Shown here piece after piece: positions 1 to 9,489 of a stretch of 64,000 nucleotides of DNA. A program made the position numbers and the translations under genes. The notes below the pieces were generated by a model. The model was not told where the DNA came from. It did no database searches and saw only the letters and a program-made list of their open reading frames with translations. The DNA lies in the NCBI RefSeq assembly GCF_000231445.1, contig NZ_AGFR01000009.1:1-64000 (forward strand). Direction: 5' to 3'. The stretch is from Commensalibacter intestini A911 (GTDB lineage: Bacteria > Pseudomonadota > Alphaproteobacteria > Acetobacterales > Acetobacteraceae). The number at the start of each line of letters is the position of its first letter. Within the stretch, counting starts at the first letter, position 1.

Positions 1-2332
1 CAGCGTCTTCTGCCCAAATCTTTACATGAGGATCTAACTGAACAACCTTCTGATCTTTATTAAATGAATGACGATTGCCAGTATTTAAATAGCTTTCCGT
101 TAACATACCATCCGCCCAAATCACAGAATGATCTTCAGTTTCAACGTGATAATAATCATAACTCGTTATCGAATAATCGTAAAAAATAGAACGCCCATTC
201 ACCAACATCCGTGCAGGAACAAAGTGACCATCAATAAATAAACAATGTTCTGAGGTAATTAATAAATCTTTATTGGGAACATTCTTCTTAAACGCATCTT
301 TTAAAATACGAACTGGATAGCCCGCTTGATCATCGGGTAACTTAGCATTCACATGAGCCGTTTGTTTACCAACCCACGTAATTTTCTTTTTTACTTTTGC
401 CTTACTCTGCGGATCATAAGTTAAAACCATATCTCCAACTTGAAGATCCTCAACCGCACAAACCCCTTTGGCCATCTTAATCAACGTGCCCGACAAGAAA
501 CATACAATCATGGTTAAATCACCACTAGCATCACTGCCTAATGTCACACCAGTATATTTAATGCCAATCATATTAAGCGTTAGAGACGTGCCATCTAATA
601 ATTGTAATGTAATATGATCAGCATCTGGATATGCCACAGAGGAAACATTATTTGCTTGTAGCCCATCAACAGTTACCTTATCTGACAAGCCATCCATAGC
701 CATCAATCCAGAAAAGCCACTAATAACCGTCGTAACGCTGGTATCCACTCCAGATGTATAACCTGAAATCACTAAACCACTATTCTGATCACCAATTAAA
801 TCAACAGAGCCACCATTAGACATCCCAATGGTCATGCTGCCACCTTTACTTAACGTAACATCTCCTTCTAAAGTCCCTCCATTCGCGATGGATAAATACC
901 CTCCAGAAGACAATATTAAATTCCCAACAGTCTTGCCTCCAGAACACACAGATATCGTACCAGCAGAAAAAGTCATATTACTGGCAACTCCACCGCTATA
1001 AATCACTTGGCTTCCACTCATCATCACTGTATCTGTTGCAACACCTCCAAAAGACACATATTGATTGCCACCACTTATAACTGTGTGACTTGCAATACCT
1101 CCAATAGAAACAGTTTGTCCTCCACCAATAAGCACCGTATCTTTTGATACCCCTTCATCAGACACATATTGATTGCCACCACTTATAACTGTACGATTTG
1201 CAACTCCTCCAGAAACATATTGCTCGGGGAAACCATAATCAATACTTTCTTCGAAGTCAGAATAGCCTGTCCGTTGAATTAAATTAATATCATTGACGAT
1301 ACCTCCTTTGGCAATATACTGGGTTCCTCCCACTATAGAACCTCCATTAACAGTACCTCCATCCCCAACATATTGCGCAGCTGAAGCATGTTTTACATCG
1401 TAATGGTACGTATATAACCATTGTGAAGTAGTCACTTCTTGCATCTCTATATTATTTACAATACCACCAGAGGCAACATATTGTATTTGAGGCTTCAACC
1501 AACTCCCATCATCCCCTGTGCTTGCTATATAATTACTAAGATACATAGTAAAAATCGACACCATGGACACATTATTAACTGTTCCTCCATAGACATATTG
1601 CGTTGCTCCGTAATAAACAGTAGCATCAGACATAATTTGTCCACCAGAAAAAACATATTGTGTTGCATCTATACCAAGTGTAGCCTCACCAATATTACCA
1701 CTAGATACGTATTGTGTGCCATCAACAGTCTCATAAGATACTGAACCACCATACATATATTGCACAGCACCGGAATTAATAAAAACGCCACGAATACTAC
1801 CTCCTGACAGATATTGAGTGCCATAAACATTCTCATAAGATACTGAACCACCATACATATATTGCACAGCACTGGAATTAATAAAAACGCCATGAATACT
1901 ACCTCCTGATACATATTGAGTGCCATCAACAGTCACATTAGATACTACACCGTCATAGATATATTGCTCAGCACCGGAATTAATACCAACACTACCAACA
2001 CTACCTCCTGATACATATTGATTACCATCAGCAGTCACATTAGATACTACACCACCATAGATATATTGCTCAGCACCAGAATGAATAACAACACTATCAA
2101 CATTACCTCCTGATACGTATTGGGTGCCTGATAAAATAACCGTGCTATCTGCACGCCCACCAGAAATATATTCGACCCCACCAGACACAACAACAAGAAC
2201 CGCACTTCCGCCTGATAAAACTGTTAGATCTTCATTAGAACCCACAATAGCAGCATTCAAAACCTCTCCACTATTCACAATAGTAGAAGAAGTAAGAGCC
2301 CCAACATTATTTTGACTAGTAATCTCGCTCAT
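1..2332 (-). CDS. AIDA-repeat Hint domain protein (3' end outside window)
   Basis: Open from an ATG at 2332 to the left edge, giving 777 residues with no stop. Roughly residues 1-520 are strand-loop-strand (AIDA-type) repeats rich in Ser, Gly, Thr, Val and Tyr, with the recurring pattern QYVSGG-(x)n-SG. Four consecutive units lie in a 102-bp DNA tandem repeat. A linker follows, then a Hint_2-type autoprocessing domain that starts at Cys611 (VCFLSGTLIK) and contains the Thr-Ser-Glu-His-Cys block expected of Hint folds. No N-terminal signal peptide or C-terminal beta-barrel is visible, though the true C terminus lies outside. Paralogous to the genes at 21064 and 29527. The repeat family is known from autotransporter passengers and can be a target of O-heptosylation; whether that happens here is unknown. 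A surface or exported role is inference. The start is the first ATG of the frame, with only a weak Shine-Dalgarno. Confidence 0.85.
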   Translation of the reverse strand, partial: MSEITSQNNVGALTSSTIVNSGEVLNAAIVGSNEDLTVLSGGSAVLVVVSGGVEYISGGRADSTVILSGTQYVSGGNVDSVVIHSGAEQYIYGGVVSNVTADGNQYVSGGSVGSVGINSGAEQYIYDGVVSNVTVDGTQYVSGGSIHGVFINSSAVQYMYGGSVSYENVYGTQYLSGGSIRGVFINSGAVQYMYGGSVSYETVDGTQYVSSGNIGEATLGIDATQYVFSGGQIMSDATVYYGATQYVYGGTVNNVSMVSIFTMYLSNYIASTGDDGSWLKPQIQYVASGGIVNNIEMQEVTTSQWLYTYHYDVKHASAAQYVGDGGTVNGGSIVGGTQYIAKGGIVNDINLIQRTGYSDFEESIDYGFPEQYVSGGVANRTVISGGNQYVSDEGVSKDTVLIGGGQTVSIGGIASHTVISGGNQYVSFGGVATDTVMMSGSQVIYSGGVASNMTFSAGTISVCSGGKTVGNLILSSGGYLSIANGGTLEGDVTLSKGGSMTIGMSNGGSVDLIGDQNSGLVISGYTSGVDTSVTTVISGFSGLMAMDGLSDKVTVDGLQANNVSSVAYPDADHITLQLLDGTSLTLNMIGIKYTGVTLGSDASGDLTMIVCFLSGTLIKMAKGVCAVEDLQVGDMVLTYDPQSKAKVKKKITWVGKQTAHVNAKLPDDQAGYPVRILKDAFKKNVPNKDLLITSEHCLFIDGHFVPARMLVNGRSIFYDYSITSYDYYHVETEDHSVIWADGMLTESYLNTGNRHSFNKDQKVVQLDPHVKIWAEDA
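1735..2145. repeat. four tandem copies of a 102-bp coding repeat
   Basis: Within the first Hint gene, equivalent bases fall at 1741, 1843, 1945 and 2047, an exact 102-bp period (34 codons). Copies 1 and 2 are nearly identical to each other, and copies 3 and 4 likewise, which suggests recent pairwise duplication. Each unit encodes two strand-loop-strand motifs. Such repeats are prone to copy-number change by slippage or recombination. Confidence 0.8.
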
Positions 2333-2434
2333 TATCCCGACTTTCTTTTTTTTATTAATTTTAATCTTATATAACCACTTAATCTATCATCAATAATTTA
2401 TTACGATCCATTATTTTTGTTAGAATAAAATAAA

Positions 2435-2467
2435 AAAAAGTAGGCGTAACATATACGCCTACTTTTT
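2435..2467. terminator. bidirectional terminator downstream of clpB
   Basis: A 13-bp perfect inverted repeat (AAAAAGTAGGCGT paired with ACGCCTACTTTTT) with a 7-nt loop. The T/A tracts make it U-rich in both directions. It lies between the clpB stop at 2509 and the start of the upstream-facing Hint gene, so clpB on the minus strand is its likely user. Confidence 0.85.
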
Positions 2468-2508
2468 ATGTTAAAATTATATATTAAATAATTCGATTAA
2501 CTCAATAA

Positions 2509-5115
2509 TTATCCCAAATCAGATCCTTGCTGACCTTTAATTAACAACCCTTTATCATTCGCGCTCACAGGAATATCTTCGCCATCATAAACATTCCCTT
2601 GCAACACTAACTCCGCCAACTGATTTTGCAAATTCCGTTGAATGACTCGTTTTAAAGGGCGAGCCCCATAAACAGGATCATATCCGGCTTCTTCCAACCA
2701 ATTATGCGCTTTTTCATCAAGATCCAGTTTAATCTTACGATCAGCTAATAGGCTTTGTAAACGACCCAACTGAATATCAACAATCTTTGCCATATCTGCT
2801 TTTTGTAAACGACTAAACAGAATAATTTCATCTAAACGATTTAAAAACTCTGGACGGAAATGAGAACGAACGACTTTCATCACTTCAGCTTCGACCATTT
2901 CTGAGCTTTCACCATCAGGTTGATTAGCCAATACATCAGAACCAAGGTTACTGGTTAAAATAATCATGGTATTTCTAAAATCGACAGTACGTCCTTGACC
3001 ATCAGTTAAACGACCATCATCAAGCACTTGCAATAAAATATTGAACACATCTTCATGCGCCTTTTCGACTTCATCAAAGAGGATAACTTGATAAGGACGT
3101 CTTCTAACCGCTTCTGTTAACACACCACCTTCTTCATAGCCAACATAACCAGGAGGTGCACCGATTAAACGAGATACAGCATGTTTTTCCATAAACTCGC
3201 TCATATCAACGCGTAACAAGGCTTTTTCATCATCAAACAAGAAATCAGCTAATGCCTTAGTCAACTCTGTCTTACCCACACCTGTTGGGCCCAAGAATAA
3301 GAAAGAACCAATCGGACGATTAGGATCTTGCAACCCTGCTCGTGCGCGACGAACTGCATTAGAAACCGCTTTTAATGCAGCTTCTTGTCCAATAACCCGT
3401 TCACGAAGTTCATCTTCCATACGAAGTAATTTCGCACGTTCACCTTCCAGCATTTTATCCACTGGAATCCCTGTCCAACGAGAAACTACCCCAGCAATTT
3501 CATGATCAGTAACTGCCTGAGAAACAAGCTGCCCAGATTCTGGATGTTCATTATTCTTACTTTGCGTATCTTCGATTTGCTTTTGCAAATCAGGAATGGT
3601 GCCATACATCAACTGAGATGCTTTTGCCAAATTCCCTTGACGTTGAGCAACTTCGACTTCAGAACGCGCTTGATCCAACTGTTCTTGCAGTTTTTGTACT
3701 GCATTCACTTGCTCTTTTTCAGCATGCCAAGCAGCTGTCATCGCATCAGATTTTTCTTCTAATGAAGCTATTTCACTCTCTAATGTTGCTAAACGCTCTT
3801 TACTAGCAGAATCCTCTTCACGCTTTAACGCTTCACGTTCAATTTTCAACTGAATTAAACGACGATCCAATTCGTCCAAAGCTTCTGGTTTACTGTCAAT
3901 TTGCATCCGTAAGCGACTAGCCGCTTCATCCACCAAATCAATTGCTTTATCAGGTAAAAAACGATCCGTAATATAGCGATTAGACAAGGTTGCTGCGGCT
4001 ACTAATGCAGTATCAGCAATCCGAACACCATGGTGTAATTCATATTTTTCTGCAATACCGCGTAAAATAGAAATCGTATCAGCAACAGAAGGCTCACCTA
4101 CGAAAACAGGTTGGAAACGACGTGCTAATGCAGCATCTTTTTCAATATATTTACGGTATTCATCCAGAGTTGTCGCACCAATGCAATGCAATGTACCTCT
4201 TGCAAGTTCTGGCTTAATCAAATTAGACGCATCCATCGCGCCATCCGCACGTCCTGCACCAACAATTGTATGCATCTCATCAATAAAGAGAATCACTTTC
4301 CCAGCAGCGGTTTCAACTTCTTTTAAAACCGCTTTTAAACGCTCCTCAAATTCTCCTCTAAATTTAGCACCTGCGACCAAAGCACCCAAATCCAAAGCAA
4401 GCAATTGTTTATTTTTAAGTGCTTCAGGAACGTCACCATTCACAATCCTTAACGCCAACCCCTCGACAATAGCGGTTTTACCCACTCCAGGTTCACCGAT
4501 TAACACAGGATTATTTTTAGTACGACGTGCAAGCACTTGAACCGCACGACGAATTTCTTCATCACGACCGATCACTGGGTCAAGCTTACCTTGACGAGCA
4601 ATTTCAGTCATATCTCGTGCATATTTTTTCAATGCATCAAAAGAAGCCTCTGCATTAGCACTATCAACTTTTCTGCCTTTACGAATAGCATCAATTGCAT
4701 GAGATAAATTTTGTGCAGAAACGCCATTTTTCTGCATTGCATAACCAGCAGGCGTATCAGATGCCGCAAGTGCTAGCAACAAACGATCTTGGGCAACATA
4801 AGTATCCCCTGCTTTGCTTGCTTCTTGCTCTGCATTATCTAATATACGAATTAACTCTGGTGTCGCTTGAGGTTGCCCTGCACCACCGCCTTGCACTTTT
4901 GGCACAGAAGCTAAAACATGCTCAACTGCACCTTGAATAATTTTCGGATCTCCACCCGCAGCACGAATTAACGATGCCGCAGCACCTTCCTCATCATCCA
5001 ATAATGCTTTTAATAAATGTTGAGGTGTCAATTGCTGATGAAATTCACGGATCGCAATCGTTTGCGCCGCTTGAAGAAATCCTTTAGATCTATCTGTAAA
5101 TTTTTCAATATCCAT
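2509..5115 (-). CDS. clpB: ATP-dependent chaperone ClpB
   Basis: 868 residues, the usual length for the Hsp104/ClpB disaggregase, which resolves aggregated proteins together with DnaK in the cytoplasm. The order is: Clp N domain (about 1-150), first AAA+ module with Walker A GEPGVGKT and Walker B LFIDEMH, a coiled-coil middle domain (about 400-540) unique to ClpB, and a second AAA+ module with GPTGVGKT and [10 protein letters not shown]. The ATG is preceded by AAGGG about 8 nt upstream. It is monocistronic, ending at a strong hairpin. Heat-shock control is expected from the family; a weak RpoH-like match lies upstream, and a small GC hairpin sits in the leader. Confidence 0.97.
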   Translation of the reverse strand: MDIEKFTDRSKGFLQAAQTIAIREFHQQLTPQHLLKALLDDEEGAAASLIRAAGGDPKIIQGAVEHVLASVPKVQGGGAGQPQATPELIRILDNAEQEASKAGDTYVAQDRLLLALAASDTPAGYAMQKNGVSAQNLSHAIDAIRKGRKVDSANAEASFDALKKYARDMTEIARQGKLDPVIGRDEEIRRAVQVLARRTKNNPVLIGEPGVGKTAIVEGLALRIVNGDVPEALKNKQLLALDLGALVAGAKFRGEFEERLKAVLKEVETAAGKVILFIDEMHTIVGAGRADGAMDASNLIKPELARGTLHCIGATTLDEYRKYIEKDAALARRFQPVFVGEPSVADTISILRGIAEKYELHHGVRIADTALVAAATLSNRYITDRFLPDKAIDLVDEAASRLRMQIDSKPEALDELDRRLIQLKIEREALKREEDSASKERLATLESEIASLEEKSDAMTAAWHAEKEQVNAVQKLQEQLDQARSEVEVAQRQGNLAKASQLMYGTIPDLQKQIEDTQSKNNEHPESGQLVSQAVTDHEIAGVVSRWTGIPVDKMLEGERAKLLRMEDELRERVIGQEAALKAVSNAVRRARAGLQDPNRPIGSFLFLGPTGVGKTELTKALADFLFDDEKALLRVDMSEFMEKHAVSRLIGAPPGYVGYEEGGVLTEAVRRRPYQVILFDEVEKAHEDVFNILLQVLDDGRLTDGQGRTVDFRNTMIILTSNLGSDVLANQPDGESSEMVEAEVMKVVRSHFRPEFLNRLDEIILFSRLQKADMAKIVDIQLGRLQSLLADRKIKLDLDEKAHNWLEEAGYDPVYGARPLKRVIQRNLQNQLAELVLQGNVYDGEDIPVSANDKGLLIKGQQGSDLG

Positions 5116-5621
5116 AATTTTGTCCCTTAATTTTTAGGCGACAAGCCTATTTTTCATATAACGTCCCAATATTAGGCAACGTTGCTATTGAAGTTTATAT
5201 TATATATGTGAGTATTTTATAAGAACATAACAAGAGCATAATCAGCATCAAAAACCTTTATTTTGACCTACTCTCTATGTTTTACAGCAAAGAAACCTTT
5301 CATGTCTTTACCTATTTTTACTATACCTCATTTTATGCTAAAAATGAAGAACAATATTAAAAAAATCATTCTTATTTATAGAGTTAAATTACTTTTCACT
5401 CCGCAAAACCAATCGCTAAATAGTGAATATAAAATCACACATATGAATTGCCATTACAACCCTTAATAACCCTATTATTTACTCTATTTTATACTCTCCT
5501 CACTCAATTTTATTTCGAAACTTTTTTACATATCTAACGTAAAGCTAATGACAGACGTCAAAAAATCTGCCAATATGTTAAGAACGAAAATCATTCTTAA
5601 TATATTTTGGCCATTTTTATT
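5116..5621. other. divergent intergenic region clpB / feoA
   Basis: About 500 bp of AT-rich DNA with no convincing gene; a short open frame at 5263-5466 has no family features. On the clpB side there is a TAGGC/GCCTA hairpin at 5135-5150 in the leader and a weak CTTC...CCTAAT RpoH-like promoter match. On the feoA side there is a TGAC-N4-GTCA palindrome (5549-5560) and a 23-bp inverted repeat at 5578-5600. Confidence 0.6.
5578..5600. promoter_or_regulatory. candidate iron-responsive operator upstream of feoA
   Basis: A perfect 7-bp inverted repeat TTAAGAA/TTCTTAA separated by 9 bp, ending about 20 bp before the feoA ATG. Position and AT-rich symmetry fit a Fur or Irr-type repressor site, but it matches neither canonical box exactly. 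The assignment rests mainly on its place in front of a ferrous-iron operon. Confidence 0.4.
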
Positions 5622-5870
5622 ATGAGCACATTCAATTTAAGCACTTCATCTCCTGGAAAAACATGCGTTGTTGATCACGTAGAAGATCTACAAACGCCTG
5701 ATCCTATTTCTAATCGTTTACGTGACCTAGGGTTTGTTTCTGGAGAAACTGTCAAAATCATTGCCTTTGGGCCTTTTGGTGCAAACCCAATTGCGGTTCA
5801 AGTCGGCTCCACTCGTTTTGCCTTGCGTCGCAACGAAGCCGCAAGAATTATTATTCGCACAGATTCATAA
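5622..5870 (+). CDS. feoA: ferrous iron transport protein A
   Basis: 82 residues from the ATG at 5622; an in-frame TTG at 5607 would add five residues but is a less likely start. It is a small SH3-like FeoA-family protein with the typical RLRDLGFVSGETV block, in which Leu-Gly and hydrophobic turns are conserved, and a basic C-terminal stretch. FeoA is a cytoplasmic accessory that supports FeoB. The feoB ATG begins 4 nt after the feoA stop, so the two are translationally linked. Iron regulation is expected, and a palindrome lies just upstream. Confidence 0.93.
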   Translation: MSTFNLSTSSPGKTCVVDHVEDLQTPDPISNRLRDLGFVSGETVKIIAFGPFGANPIAVQVGSTRFALRRNEAARIIIRTDS

Positions 5871-5874
5871 AACA

Positions 5875-7722
5875 ATGACAGATTTAAACAAAGATATCTA
5901 TTCAAGAGTTGCTTTAGTCGGCAACCCTAATTGCGGAAAAACCGCTTTATTTAATCAGCTGACAGGCAGCCGTCAAAAAGTTGCGAACTATGCTGGCGTG
6001 ACTGTTGAACGTAAAGAAGGGCGATTCACCAGCCCAGAAGGACGCTCTGTAACTATCATTGACCTTCCTGGCGCTTACAGTTTAAACGCCACCAGTCCCG
6101 ATGAAGAAGTTACTCGGGATATGTGTATGGGAAAATATCGCAATGAAGCCGCACCAGATGCGTTAATTTGCGTTATTGATGCAACCAATTTACGACTCCA
6201 TTTGCGTTTTGCATTAGAAATATGCCGTTTAAAACGTCCCACTATTATCGCTATGAATATGAGCGATATTGCCAAAAGGCGAGGCATTGAAATTGATATC
6301 CCCAAACTAGAATCTCTTTTAGGAATTACTATTGTTCCAACCGTTGCTACCCAAAAAGGCGGTGCAAAAGCATTATTAGATTCTGTTGATCATTCATTTA
6401 AAACACCAACAATTGAATTAACAGATGAAACGGATCTCCATGTTGAAGTCCGACGCCTCTTACTGGAATGTGTGAAAAATACCTCTCATACTTCAGTTGC
6501 CATTGATGAGAGAATAGACCGTTGGGTTCTGCACCCTTTTATTGGCCCTGTTATTCTTCTTGTTTTACTTTTTATCATGTTCCAAGCCGTGTTTTCTTGG
6601 GCACAACCATTTATGGATGGCATTCAAGACTTTACAACATGGCTAGGGCAACATGTTGCACATCTACTACCAGACGGCATGTTACAGAGCCTAATTGTTG
6701 ATGGTATTTTTGCTGGTGTTGGCACAACAGTTGCGTTCTTACCGCAAATCTTGATTTTGTTCTTATGGATTTTATGTCTTGAAGAATCTGGTTATTTGCC
6801 TAGAGCTGCATTCTTATTAGATCGGATTATGGCATCTGTTGGATTAAACGGACGCTCATTTATTCCTCTTTTATCCAGTTTTGCCTGTGCTATCCCTGGA
6901 ATTATGGCTACTCGAACCATCCCGAGTGCCAAAGACCGTTTAGTTACGATCTTAATCGCACCATTGATGACATGTTCAGCACGTTTACCTGTTTATGCGT
7001 TATTAATTGCAGCATTCGTTCCTCATACAACTGTTGGTTATCTCTTTAACCTACAAGGAATTGTGCTCTTTGCTCTATATTTCTTAGGCATCGTTACCGC
7101 TTTCATTGTCGCCTTTGTTCTTAAAAAAGGCAAAAGTAACTATGAAAATAGCTTGATTTTAGAGCTTCCTTCTTATCGTTTTCCTAATGTGCGTGATATT
7201 GCCTTTGGTCTATGGCAAAGAATTGAAATCTTTGTTTCTCGCGTTGGAAATATTATTTTAACTGTCAGTATCTTATTATGGGCACTCTCTAGCTTCCCTA
7301 GCCCTCCAGCTGGTGCTACTGGTCCTGCGATTGATTCTAGTTTTGCAGGCATTATTGGACATTGGATTCAACCCTTCTTCTCCCCAATTGGCTTTAACTG
7401 GGAAATCTGCGTTGCGTTGATCCTTGGGCTGGCTGCTCGTGAAGTTGCTGTTACCTCTTTGGCCACTGTTTATGCTGTTGGTGCCGTTGATACAGATGCC
7501 CCAACACAACTAATCCACTTTTTATCAACCCAATGGAGCATTCCCACAGGCCTAGCCTTCTTGGCATGGTATGTCTTTGCCCCACAATGTTTCTCAACAC
7601 TCGCCGTGATTAAAAAAGAAACAGGATCTTGGAAAATCGTGATAGGCACGACCGCTTATCTGTTTATCCTTTCATACTTCTGTTCTTTTGTTACATGGCA
7701 TGTTGCTTCATTATTCTTTTAA
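5875..7722 (+). CDS. feoB: ferrous iron transporter FeoB
   Basis: 615 residues from the ATG at 5875; the same frame is open further upstream inside feoA, but this start gives the normal FeoB N terminus. The N-terminal G domain has G1 GNPNCGKT, G3 DLPGAYSL and G4 NMSD-type motifs. A helical linker follows, then an inner-membrane domain of several hydrophobic segments (from about residue 220) with the two Gate/Nucleoside-recognition-type repeats, including the PLLSSFACAIPGIMATR stretch with its conserved Cys. It imports Fe2+ across the inner membrane. It sits between feoA and a small Cys-rich membrane protein in one operon. At 615 residues it is shorter than the E. coli protein (773), as in many alphaproteobacteria. 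Confidence 0.95.
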   Translation: MTDLNKDIYSRVALVGNPNCGKTALFNQLTGSRQKVANYAGVTVERKEGRFTSPEGRSVTIIDLPGAYSLNATSPDEEVTRDMCMGKYRNEAAPDALICVIDATNLRLHLRFALEICRLKRPTIIAMNMSDIAKRRGIEIDIPKLESLLGITIVPTVATQKGGAKALLDSVDHSFKTPTIELTDETDLHVEVRRLLLECVKNTSHTSVAIDERIDRWVLHPFIGPVILLVLLFIMFQAVFSWAQPFMDGIQDFTTWLGQHVAHLLPDGMLQSLIVDGIFAGVGTTVAFLPQILILFLWILCLEESGYLPRAAFLLDRIMASVGLNGRSFIPLLSSFACAIPGIMATRTIPSAKDRLVTILIAPLMTCSARLPVYALLIAAFVPHTTVGYLFNLQGIVLFALYFLGIVTAFIVAFVLKKGKSNYENSLILELPSYRFPNVRDIAFGLWQRIEIFVSRVGNIILTVSILLWALSSFPSPPAGATGPAIDSSFAGIIGHWIQPFFSPIGFNWEICVALILGLAAREVAVTSLATVYAVGAVDTDAPTQLIHFLSTQWSIPTGLAFLAWYVFAPQCFSTLAVIKKETGSWKIVIGTTAYLFILSYFCSFVTWHVASLFF

Positions 7723-7738
7723 AATAGGAAGATAGAGT

Positions 7739-7957
7739 ATGCAAACCGTTCTTGTTATCTTAATTGTAGGGATATGCGCTTTATTTTGGTTAAATCGATT
7801 TTTCCCAAAAATTGGAAAGACACTCTGGCAAGGCACAGCTAATTTATTAAAATTAGTCCATGCACCTATGCCAACCCAACAATGGGCTTTAAAACATTGT
7901 GCACCTGTCAGCAAGGGCGGATGTAGTTCTTGCGACAAATGCAGTAAGTGTCATTAA
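7739..7957 (+). CDS. FeoB-associated Cys-rich small membrane protein
   Basis: 72 residues: one N-terminal membrane helix (about 3-19), a basic linker, and a C-terminal cluster of five cysteines after residue 50 (C-x7-C-x2-C-x2-C-x2-C pattern ending in His). It starts 16 nt after feoB. This architecture matches the small FeoB-associated Cys-rich or DUF6587-like proteins that follow feoB in many bacteria. It may bind iron or an Fe-S cluster at the membrane face and take the place of FeoC; that role is inference. Confidence 0.8.
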   Translation: MQTVLVILIVGICALFWLNRFFPKIGKTLWQGTANLLKLVHAPMPTQQWALKHCAPVSKGGCSSCDKCSKCH

Positions 7958-8031
7958 TTTAAACTGACACAATTAAATAAACAAAACAACTGAAATGGCT
8001 TCTTGTTCCAGTTCGAAGCCAATACTATATA

Positions 8032-8068
8032 AAAAAAGCACATCATAATTAATATGATGTGCTTTTTT
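8032..8068. terminator. bidirectional terminator between feo operon and ahcY
   Basis: A 16-bp perfect stem (AAAAAAGCACATCATA with its complement) and a 5-nt loop, A-tract on the left and T-tract on the right. It lies between two convergent transcription units and can serve both. A weaker GC hairpin (TGGCTTC/GAAGCCA) lies just upstream around 7995-8022. Confidence 0.9.
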
Positions 8069-8097
8069 AACGATCACTATCGTTCAATTACAACGAA

Positions 8098-9396
8098 TTA
8101 GTAACGATACATTTCTGGTTTAAATGGACCTTGAACTTCCACACCGATATAATCAGCTTGCTCTTTGTTCAATTTAGAAAGTGCAGCACCAACTTTATCT
8201 AAATGTAACGCAGCCACTTTTTCATCTAAAAATTTAGGTAATGTATAAACTTTAGGTTCATATTTACCAGCAGGTGCATTCCAAAGCTCGATTTGAGCCA
8301 ATGTTTGGTTGGTGAAAGATGCAGACATCACGAAAGATGGGTGACCTGTTGCATTTCCAAGATTTACCAAGCGACCTTCTGACAACAAGATAATACGATT
8401 ACCATCTGGGAATACGATTTCATCGACTTGAGGTTTAATATTATCCCATGTGAAGTTACGAAGTTTACCCACTTGGATTTCAGAATCAAAATGTCCGATG
8501 TTACAAACAATCGCACGATTTTTCATGGCACGCATATGGTCTAAGGTAATGATATCAATGTTACCTGTACATGTTACGAAGATATCACCACGAGGAGCAG
8601 CTGCTTCCATGGTAACCACTTCATAGCCTTCCATTGCTGCTTGCAATGCACAGATTGGATCAACTTCGGTAACCAATACGCGACAACCTGCATTACGAAG
8701 ACTTGCAGCAGATCCTTTACCCACGTCACCAAAACCAGCAACAACTGCAACTTTACCAGACATCATCACGTCAGTTCCACGACGGATAGCATCAACCAAA
8801 CTTTCACGACATCCATAAAGATTATCAAATTTAGATTTGGTTACACTGTCATTAACATTGAATGCAGGAACTAATAATTGACCTTTTTTAGCCATTGCAT
8901 GTAAACGATGAACACCTGTGGTAGTTTCTTCTGAAAGACCACGAACATCTTTTAACATTTCAGGATATTTTTCATGCATCAGAATGGTTAAATCACCACC
9001 GTCATCCAAAATCATATTTGGAACCCAACCATTTGGGCCATGAACGGTTTGTTCAATACACCACATGAACTCTTCTTCATTCATGCCTTTCCAAGCGAAA
9101 ACAGGCACACCAGCAGCAGCCATTGCAGCAGCAGCATGATCTTGAGTAGAGAAAATATTACAAGAAGACCAACGGACTTCAGCCCCTAAATCAATCAAGG
9201 TTTCGATGAGAACTGCTGTTTGAATGGTCATATGTAAACAACCCGCAATCCGTGCACCTTTAAGAATATTTTTACCTTTATATTCTTCGCGCAGTGCCAT
9301 TAGACCTGGCATTTCGCCTTCCGCAATAGAGACCTCTTTACGTCCCCATTCAGCCAATGAAATATCTTTTACTTTATAATCGTGCTGTGCACTCAT
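8098..9396 (-). CDS. ahcY: S-adenosylhomocysteine hydrolase
   Basis: 432 residues, a normal length. It splits S-adenosylhomocysteine into adenosine and homocysteine in the activated methyl cycle. Visible hallmarks are the Rossmann NAD+ motif [10 protein letters not shown], the substrate-site blocks (N-terminal [15 protein letters not shown], then [10 protein letters not shown]), and the conserved C terminus ending KPEMYRY, where the Lys and Tyr contribute to the neighbouring subunit's NAD site. It is cytosolic and tetrameric in the family. It appears monocistronic, with a strong terminator after the stop. No riboswitch-like structure was recognised in the short leader. Confidence 0.97.
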   Translation of the reverse strand: MSAQHDYKVKDISLAEWGRKEVSIAEGEMPGLMALREEYKGKNILKGARIAGCLHMTIQTAVLIETLIDLGAEVRWSSCNIFSTQDHAAAAMAAAGVPVFAWKGMNEEEFMWCIEQTVHGPNGWVPNMILDDGGDLTILMHEKYPEMLKDVRGLSEETTTGVHRLHAMAKKGQLLVPAFNVNDSVTKSKFDNLYGCRESLVDAIRRGTDVMMSGKVAVVAGFGDVGKGSAASLRNAGCRVLVTEVDPICALQAAMEGYEVVTMEAAAPRGDIFVTCTGNIDIITLDHMRAMKNRAIVCNIGHFDSEIQVGKLRNFTWDNIKPQVDEIVFPDGNRIILLSEGRLVNLGNATGHPSFVMSASFTNQTLAQIELWNAPAGKYEPKVYTLPKFLDEKVAALHLDKVGAALSKLNKEQADYIGVEVQGPFKPEMYRY

Positions 9397-9489
9397 GGTA
9401 TTCCGTCTTTCTTATGATGTTTAGTTCAATGCATTATTAGGATATAATCGGAAATAGATCAATCTTATGAACTACAAACAGAATCTTTT

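Noticed and set aside
1439-1744. Open frame on the plus strand opposite the first Hint gene
   Set aside because: It is the reverse of the repeat-rich coding strand, and the Cys/Ile/Thr-rich product is typical of an antisense shadow of Ser/Gly repeats.
5263-5466. Possible 67-residue gene in the clpB-feoA gap
   Set aside because: No Shine-Dalgarno, no recognisable domain, and AT-driven composition (Lys/Asn/Ile/Phe).
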